The notes under the pieces: model-generated
What the model was told of the DNA's origin: nothing
The model's input: the letters and a program-made list of their open reading frames with translations, nothing else
Databases searched by the model: none
NCBI GenBank assembly: GCA_017555105.1
Contig: JAFZHB010000015.1
Coordinates: 62,001-126,000, forward strand
Origin: Alistipes sp.
GTDB taxonomy: Bacteria > Bacteroidota > Bacteroidia > Bacteroidales > Rikenellaceae
Length of the DNA stretch: 64,000 nt
Direction of reading: 5' to 3'
Part shown: piece after piece, positions 59,896 to 64,000 of the stretch
Numbering within the stretch: the stretch's first letter is position 1
How the letters are laid out: each line of letters opens with the position of its first letter
Translations under genes and position numbers: made by a program

Positions 59896-60420
59896 ATGTT
59901 AAGCGCAAAATTACACGCTGCTATCAATGAGCAGATCAACGCCGAGTTGTGGTCGGCTTATCTCTATCTCTCGATGTCGATGGACGCCGAGGCTAAGGGT
60001 TACAAGGGTGTTGCCAACTGGTTCTTCGTGCAGTGGCAGGAGGAGCAGGATCACGCCCGCATCCTGATGAACTACCTCAATTCGCGCGACTGCAAGGTTG
60101 AGCTCAAGCCGATCGCCGAGGTGCGCACGGAGTGGAATTCGGTACTCGAGATGTACCAGGAGACCCTCAAGCACGAGAAGGTGGTTACGGGCCTGATCAA
60201 CAACCTGGCTGCTATCGCCGCTGAGGACCGCGACTTTGCATCGTCGAACATGCTCGTATGGTTCATCGACGAGCAGATCGAGGAGGAGGAGTCGGCTCGC
60301 GATATGATCTTCGCTACCGAGTCGGTAGAGGGTGACAAGTATGGCATGTACCAGCTCGACAAGGAGCTTGCTGCCCGCACCTACACGCAGGCATCGCCCC
60401 TGGCTGCCAGCGCCGAGTAA
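59896..60420 (+). CDS. ftn: Ferritin (iron storage)
   Basis: This 174-residue four-helix protein has the ferroxidase ligands in INAELWSAYLYL (Glu17), QWQEEQDHARIL (Glu50/His53) and the later EE pairs (IAAEDRDFASSNMLVWFIDE, then QIEEEES). It stores iron as a 24-mer and lacks the bacterioferritin heme Met. It is monocistronic, with its own promoter and a shared terminator. The extra tail (TYTQASPLAASAE) is short. Confidence 0.95.
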   Translation: MLSAKLHAAINEQINAELWSAYLYLSMSMDAEAKGYKGVANWFFVQWQEEQDHARILMNYLNSRDCKVELKPIAEVRTEWNSVLEMYQETLKHEKVVTGLINNLAAIAAEDRDFASSNMLVWFIDEQIEEEESARDMIFATESVEGDKYGMYQLDKELAARTYTQASPLAASAE

Positions 60421-60440
60421 GGGAGTAATCTCTGCATAAC

Positions 60441-60472
60441 AAAAAAACCGAGGATCACTCCTCGGTTTTTTC
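60441..60472. terminator. Bidirectional terminator between ferritin and the SDR gene
   Basis: AACCGAGG / CCTCGGTT stem, 6-base loop, T-runs on both strands. Confidence 0.9.
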
Positions 60473-60487
60473 GTTTCTACCCCTCAC

Positions 60488-61279
60488 CTATCGTGCCGAC
60501 ACATTGCGGGCAATGAGGCGGAAGAGCCACGGGATGTAGCGGTAGAAGGGCACCATGATCGTATCGAAGCCGCCGATCACCTTCTCGTGCTTACAGCGAG
60601 CAATGGCGCGCAGTGCCACGCGAGCGCACTTCTGCACATCGTAGCCGTTGGCCTGACCCGGATCCATGATGCCGGTCGCCTTGCCTGTGCCGTCGAGCGC
60701 ATTCTTCGAGACATCGGTGTGGATGCGACCCGGGATGAGGATCGTGGTCTTGATCTGCGGATACTCGAGCGCAATCGTCTCGTAGAAGCCGTGGATGGCG
60801 TGCTTCGAGGCGCAGTAGGCCGAGCGCACAGGGAAGCCAAAGACACCCGACACAGACGACACGAGTGCGATGTGCACACCACGCTCCAGGAACATCTCCT
60901 TCAACGCCTTCACCAGGTAGATACCTCCGAAGTAGTTCACCTCCATCAGGCGGCGATCCACCTCGATCGAGGTCTCGAGCGTGAGCGAGCGCTGTGAGAT
61001 ACCGGCATTGAGCAGCAGGAAGTCGATCTGATGTCCCTCGGCATAGATCCAGGCCACCAGCTCGTCGATCGTCGCCGGCTGCTCCATATCCACCGTCTTA
61101 CACCAAGCCTTCACGCCCAGCGCACGGCACCCCTCGGCTACCTGCTCGAGCGTCTCCATGCGGCGCCCCGTGAGGATCACATGCGCACCACGCTTGGCAT
61201 ACTCGTAGGCCATCGCCTCACCAATACCACTGCCACCGCCCGTCACCAGCACGGTCTTATCCTTGAATTGCAACTTCAT
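60488..61279 (-). CDS. Short-chain dehydrogenase/reductase
   Basis: This 263-residue Rossmann enzyme has the cofactor motif TGGGSGIG at residues 13-20, NAGIS and VNYFG, and the catalytic SSVSGVFGFPVRSAYCASK (Ser, Tyr, Lys in YxxxK). The arginine pair after the second strand (TGRRMETL) suggests NADP preference. The C-terminal hydrophobic end (FYRYIPWLFRLIARNVSAR) resembles the membrane-proximal part of DHRS7-like enzymes. It follows the GT90 gene by 14 bp in the same direction. The substrate is unknown. Confidence 0.88.
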   Translation of the reverse strand: MKLQFKDKTVLVTGGGSGIGEAMAYEYAKRGAHVILTGRRMETLEQVAEGCRALGVKAWCKTVDMEQPATIDELVAWIYAEGHQIDFLLLNAGISQRSLTLETSIEVDRRLMEVNYFGGIYLVKALKEMFLERGVHIALVSSVSGVFGFPVRSAYCASKHAIHGFYETIALEYPQIKTTILIPGRIHTDVSKNALDGTGKATGIMDPGQANGYDVQKCARVALRAIARCKHEKVIGGFDTIMVPFYRYIPWLFRLIARNVSAR

Positions 61280-61293
61280 AATTGTCGTTTGTT

Positions 61294-62283
61294 TTAACGC
61301 TGTTTCGTATTTCGGAAATATTTATCGAGCACCAAGAGCGAGATCAGCTTCTCGCGGCGCTTGTCTCGGAACTGATCGATCCAGGCATGGGCGTTGCGAA
61401 TAATCTGCTCGGCCTCCTCCGGGTGATCAATATAGTACTGCAGGCGCTCCTCCAGGTCGGAGAAGTCCTCCTTGATCTCCACATAGTGGACATTGGGCTG
61501 CAGGCGTCCCTCCATAAACCAGGTTTCATAGGTCGGACGCGGCATCACGGCCAGCGAGTTGCTCGACATGACCCATTTGAGGTTCGTCGCCACATCATTG
61601 CCCTCCAGGCAGATCACGAACTTATAGTCCAGGTGGTCATACTCCGTGATGCGATCCACCAGCCACTCGGGCTGAATGCGCGGGTGGTTGTTGATGACCC
61701 CCACATCGCAGATCTTCGAGCCAAACCACTGTTTGACGAAAGACTCGCGCTTGACATAGTTCGGGTGGTGATAGTTGATGTTGCTGCGGAAGATCGCCTG
61801 ATCGCGCTTCTCGCGGAAGGGGATGCTATCCTTCAAGAAGAGGAAGTGGCGATACTTATTGAGCTTCAACACCACCGAGTTGGCCACATCGCCCGCAATC
61901 GGACGGCTTTTGAGAATCGCCGGCACGGGCGGCACCTCCGTCACATCGCCCTGATCAATGCGCCACAGGAGGCGATCATCGAAGTAGCGCGTGTGCTCGT
62001 AGGCATCGACAAAGTAGGCCGACTGCAGCGTACCCGGACGCAACTCACCCAGCGGCGTAAGCCCCTCGGGGGTCGCCGCAAGCGGCTGCAGTTTGCAGTA
62101 GTAATCTACACGATCACGGATGTAGTCCCAATCCGCACGCTCCTCTGCCTCCTTCAAGAGGGCCGGCAGGCGGTATCTCGTCCAACCCTTCGGTGTGATG
62201 TAACGCAGAAATGCCTGTGCAAAGTAGAGCGGCTTGGGCACCTTGCGACGCAGGAGGTTGTTCCAAAAATTCTTCGATTTCAT
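61294..62283 (-). CDS. Glycosyltransferase family 90 (LPS/core-type)
   Basis: This 329-residue protein matches bacterial GT90 enzymes (CAP10/LpsA-like). Typical blocks are RSNINYHHPNYVKRESFVKQ, the central YKFVICLEGNDVATNLKWVM, and SNSLAVMPRPTYETWFMEGR near residue 245. These enzymes add xylose or another sugar to LPS or glycan acceptors; the donor here is not evident. It is the first gene of the GT90-SDR pair, possibly read through from plsX, whose terminator is weak. Confidence 0.8.
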   Translation of the reverse strand: MKSKNFWNNLLRRKVPKPLYFAQAFLRYITPKGWTRYRLPALLKEAEERADWDYIRDRVDYYCKLQPLAATPEGLTPLGELRPGTLQSAYFVDAYEHTRYFDDRLLWRIDQGDVTEVPPVPAILKSRPIAGDVANSVVLKLNKYRHFLFLKDSIPFREKRDQAIFRSNINYHHPNYVKRESFVKQWFGSKICDVGVINNHPRIQPEWLVDRITEYDHLDYKFVICLEGNDVATNLKWVMSSNSLAVMPRPTYETWFMEGRLQPNVHYVEIKEDFSDLEERLQYYIDHPEEAEQIIRNAHAWIDQFRDKRREKLISLLVLDKYFRNTKQR

Positions 62284-62301
62284 CTTGAATCCAATCCAAT
62301 G

Positions 62302-62353
62302 AAAAAGCCTCGCAACCCATCTACTGATCAGCAGCGGGCCGACGAGGCTCTTT
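62302..62353 (-). terminator. Weak hairpin after plsX
   Basis: AGCCTCG / CGAGGCT stem with a long loop of about 30 bases, then T5 on the minus strand. Confidence 0.4.
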
Positions 62354-62361
62354 GTTTGTGG

Positions 62362-63402
62362 CTATTCGGCCTTCTGCTCGGCGGCCAAGGCGGCACGCAA
62401 CTTAGCAGGGAAGTTACCCTTGATGTCACGCTCCATCGAGCAGATCATGCTGCAGATGGCACGCGCCGACGAGCTACCGTGACCGATCATTACCGGCGCA
62501 TTGATACCGATCACCTGCGTACCACCGATGCTCTCGGCGTTCATGGCATCCCAGAAATCAAACTGGTAGTAGAGCTTCGGGATGATGCGGCCCAATACCG
62601 GGCGCAAGAAGTTCATCAGGCGCGGCTTGCCACCACCGAGTTTGAAGTTGATGCGGTAGAGCGCCTCCGCCATCTTCAGGATCGTATTGCCCACAAAAGC
62701 ATCCGTCACCACAACATCGGGATCCGGACCGCCATAGGTACCCGTAAAGATGTACGCAGACTCGACATTACCCACGAAGTTCAGGCGCTTATCCGCCTTC
62801 AGCAGATCGTAGGTGGCCTTCGCCTGGGCATTACCCTTGCCCTCCTCCTCGCCGATGTTGAGCAGCGCCACACGCGGGTTCTCAATACCGAGTACCGACT
62901 GTGCATAGATCGAGCCCAGCAGACCATACTGCGCCAGCACCTCGGGCTTGGCGTCTACATTCAGACCGACATCGAGCACAATGCCGCGGCGGTTGATCAA
63001 CTTCGGAATGAGCGCCGAAATCACGGGGCGGATCACGCCCTCCACGGGCTTAATGACCTGCACCGAGCCCACGAGCATAGCACCCGTCGAACCGGCACTT
63101 GCAAAGCCGTTGATCTTACCCTCGGCCAGCTGCTTGAAACCGACCACGATGCTCGAATCGCTCTTCGAGATAAAGGCCTTTGCGGGATGGTCACCCATCT
63201 CGATTACCTGGGTCGTGGCCACAATATCAAACTTCTCGGCCGGGCAGTTGTGCTTGGCGAGCAGTTCGCGGATGCGGGCCTCGTCGCCAAAGAGAACGAT
63301 GCGGCTCTCCGCCTCGATCTTCTCCAATGCCATCACGGCACCCTCTACGGCCACCTCAGGGGCGAAGTCGCCACCCATGGCATCAATACCAATCTTTATC
63401 AT
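62362..63402 (-). CDS. plsX: Phosphate acyltransferase PlsX
   Basis: Turns acyl-ACP into acyl-phosphate, the first step of phospholipid synthesis. The 346-residue Rossmann-like protein begins IKIGIDAMGGDFAPEVAVEG, with FASAGSTGAMLVGS and GLNVDAKPEVLAQYGLLGSI as further PlsX blocks, and GYGGPDPDVVVTDAFVGN-like text (FTGTYGGPDPDVVVTDAFVG). It follows rpmF after a 122-bp gap that contains an intrinsic terminator, so its level is probably set below that of L32. Confidence 0.95.
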   Translation of the reverse strand: MIKIGIDAMGGDFAPEVAVEGAVMALEKIEAESRIVLFGDEARIRELLAKHNCPAEKFDIVATTQVIEMGDHPAKAFISKSDSSIVVGFKQLAEGKINGFASAGSTGAMLVGSVQVIKPVEGVIRPVISALIPKLINRRGIVLDVGLNVDAKPEVLAQYGLLGSIYAQSVLGIENPRVALLNIGEEEGKGNAQAKATYDLLKADKRLNFVGNVESAYIFTGTYGGPDPDVVVTDAFVGNTILKMAEALYRINFKLGGGKPRLMNFLRPVLGRIIPKLYYQFDFWDAMNAESIGGTQVIGINAPVMIGHGSSSARAICSMICSMERDIKGNFPAKLRAALAAEQKAE

Positions 63403-63424
63403 AGCGTTGTAAAGTTTCTTCCTT

Positions 63425-63463
63425 AAAAAAATGAGCTGTCAAGCGTTGATACGCTGACAGCTC
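63425..63463 (-). terminator. Intrinsic terminator between rpmF and plsX
   Basis: Minus strand GAGCTGTCA.GCGT / ACGC.TGACAGCTC, short loop, then T7; it may act as a partial attenuator. Confidence 0.8.
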
Positions 63464-63524
63464 GTTTGGTCGAGGTCATCACCTCGGCAGCGATCGTTCG
63501 GAAAGGAGCCCTGCTCCTCCGACC

Positions 63525-63707
63525 TTACTCTGCCTTCTTCTCGATTGCCAGCTTACCACGGTAGAAGCCGCACTCGGGGCAAACACGGTGGTAGAGGACT
63601 GCGCTACCGCAGTTCGAGCAGGTTACAACCGTCGGAACGACAGCCTTGTAGTTCGTTCTTCTCTTGTCTCGGCGGGTCGACGAGACTTTGTGTTTAGGAT
63701 GTGCCAT
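63525..63707 (-). CDS. rpmF: 50S ribosomal protein L32
   Basis: This 60-residue protein has the L32 basic N terminus (MAHPKHKVSSTRRDKRRTNY) and a zinc ribbon: Cys30, Cys33, Cys43 and Cys46 in CSNCGSAVLYHRVCPECGF. The four cysteines are all present, so this is the zinc-dependent (C+) form. It is between yceD and plsX in the classical fatty-acid/ribosome neighbourhood. Confidence 0.96.
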   Translation of the reverse strand: MAHPKHKVSSTRRDKRRTNYKAVVPTVVTCSNCGSAVLYHRVCPECGFYRGKLAIEKKAE

Positions 63708-63773
63708 TTTTCAATGTACTTTTATTAGTTTAACTTTTGTTTGCTATCAATTTTTCGGGTCGGAGAAACCCTG

Positions 63774-64000
63774 CTAATCTTCCTTCTCCATCTGTTGTTT
63801 GAGCGCAGCGAGCTTCTCCCACTCACTCCCCTTGACGGTCTCCTCCTCATCGGCTGCCTCCGCCTCAATGGCCGAGAACTCCTCCGCCGACACGATGCGG
63901 AAACGCTCCAACATCTCGGGGTTGCACTCACCCTCGGCGTGCACACGCTGGTAGGGCAGCGACAGGATGACACTCTCGTAGATGTAGTGCGAGAGGTCCA
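63774..64000 (-). CDS. yceD: YceD/DUF177 family protein, C-terminal part (cut by window edge)
   Basis: The minus strand from the right edge reads DLSHYIYESVILSLPYQRVH, then AEGECNPEMLERF, and ends LAALKQQMEKED with TAG at 63774-63776. The ESVILSLP..H..GECN pattern is the conserved C-terminal block of YceD, a protein linked to 23S rRNA processing. Only about 74 residues lie in the window. It is followed by rpmF 66 bp downstream, the usual yceD-rpmF-plsX order. Confidence 0.9.
   Translation of the reverse strand, partial: DLSHYIYESVILSLPYQRVHAEGECNPEMLERFRIVSAEEFSAIEAEAADEEETVKGSEWEKLAALKQQMEKED

Noticed and set aside
61282..63426. A 714-codon antisense open frame opposite GT90 and plsX
   Set aside because: It spans two genes and their terminator and has a low-complexity product.

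Overview
The window reads as chromosomal DNA of a Bacteroidota bacterium, order Bacteroidales, most likely Alistipes or a close Rikenellaceae relative; the genus is an inference. The signs are: a bacteroidotal promoter grammar (TAnnTTTG -7 boxes, often with TTG/TTTG about 19-20 bp upstream), A-rich leaders instead of Shine-Dalgarno sites, GldH, a RicT-type PSP1 protein, the bacteroidotal form of RNA polymerase omega, a V-type ATPase operon with a DUF2764 subunit, a fimbrillin-like lipoprotein, and DUF3332/DUF4301/DUF6549 proteins. Most genes are GC-rich (57% in a sampled panC line), and housekeeping units are packed closely and separated by clear intrinsic terminators.

Layout. 1-9.2 kb: end of a YgiQ radical SAM gene; a leftward ricT-like/gldH/trmB operon; a leftward thiL/glycosyltransferase/MATE operon; then adk and the rpsF-rpsR-rplI ribosomal operon. 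9.4-24.3 kb: two large M16 peptidases (the first preceded by a small Cro/C1-type regulator), a TauE/SafE exporter, an acyl-ACP thioesterase, a GT4 glycosyltransferase, DUF456 and DUF3332 proteins, an NhaC antiporter with a phosphoglycolate-phosphatase-like gene, and an M49 dipeptidyl peptidase. 24.3-28.3 kb: a visibly AT-richer accessory stretch with an outer-membrane barrel, an unrecognised lipoprotein, a DUF3244-like secreted protein and a membrane TPR/helix-turn-helix regulator. 28.3-31.4 kb: panC-panD, then a 50-residue peptide gene containing a G9 tract followed by a fimbrillin-like lipoprotein. 31.4-39.2 kb: two microsatellites and the complete leftward V-ATPase operon E-DUF2764-A-B-D-I-K. 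39.4-49.3 kb: a small membrane protein, DUF4301, murB-tilS-holA-aminotransferase-like, DUF6549, coaD-lpxD-TlpA lipoprotein, ruvC. 49.4-56.8 kb: the leftward bamD-rpoZ-coaBC-recN operon, greA and a TonB-dependent receptor. 56.8-64 kb: tRNA-His, groES-groEL, a PepSY-like protein, ferritin, a GT90/SDR pair, and yceD-rpmF-plsX.

Themes. Four genes of the pantothenate/CoA route (panC, panD, coaBC, coaD) lie in the window at separate loci. Envelope biogenesis is strongly represented (bamD, lpxD, murB, plsX, three glycosyltransferases). The proteolipid of the V-ATPase has a residue set like that of Na+-coupled V-ATPases, and an NhaC Na+/H+ antiporter is also present. No insertion sequence, prophage, rRNA operon or CRISPR array was seen. 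The most interesting signals are regulatory: an A10 slippery tract exactly at the CoaC/CoaB domain junction with stops in both other frames, several promoters so close to the start codon that the mRNA should be leaderless, a near-perfect palindrome at the groESL promoter, and a G9 tract in the small peptide gene whose loss of one G would open the frame into the downstream lipoprotein.
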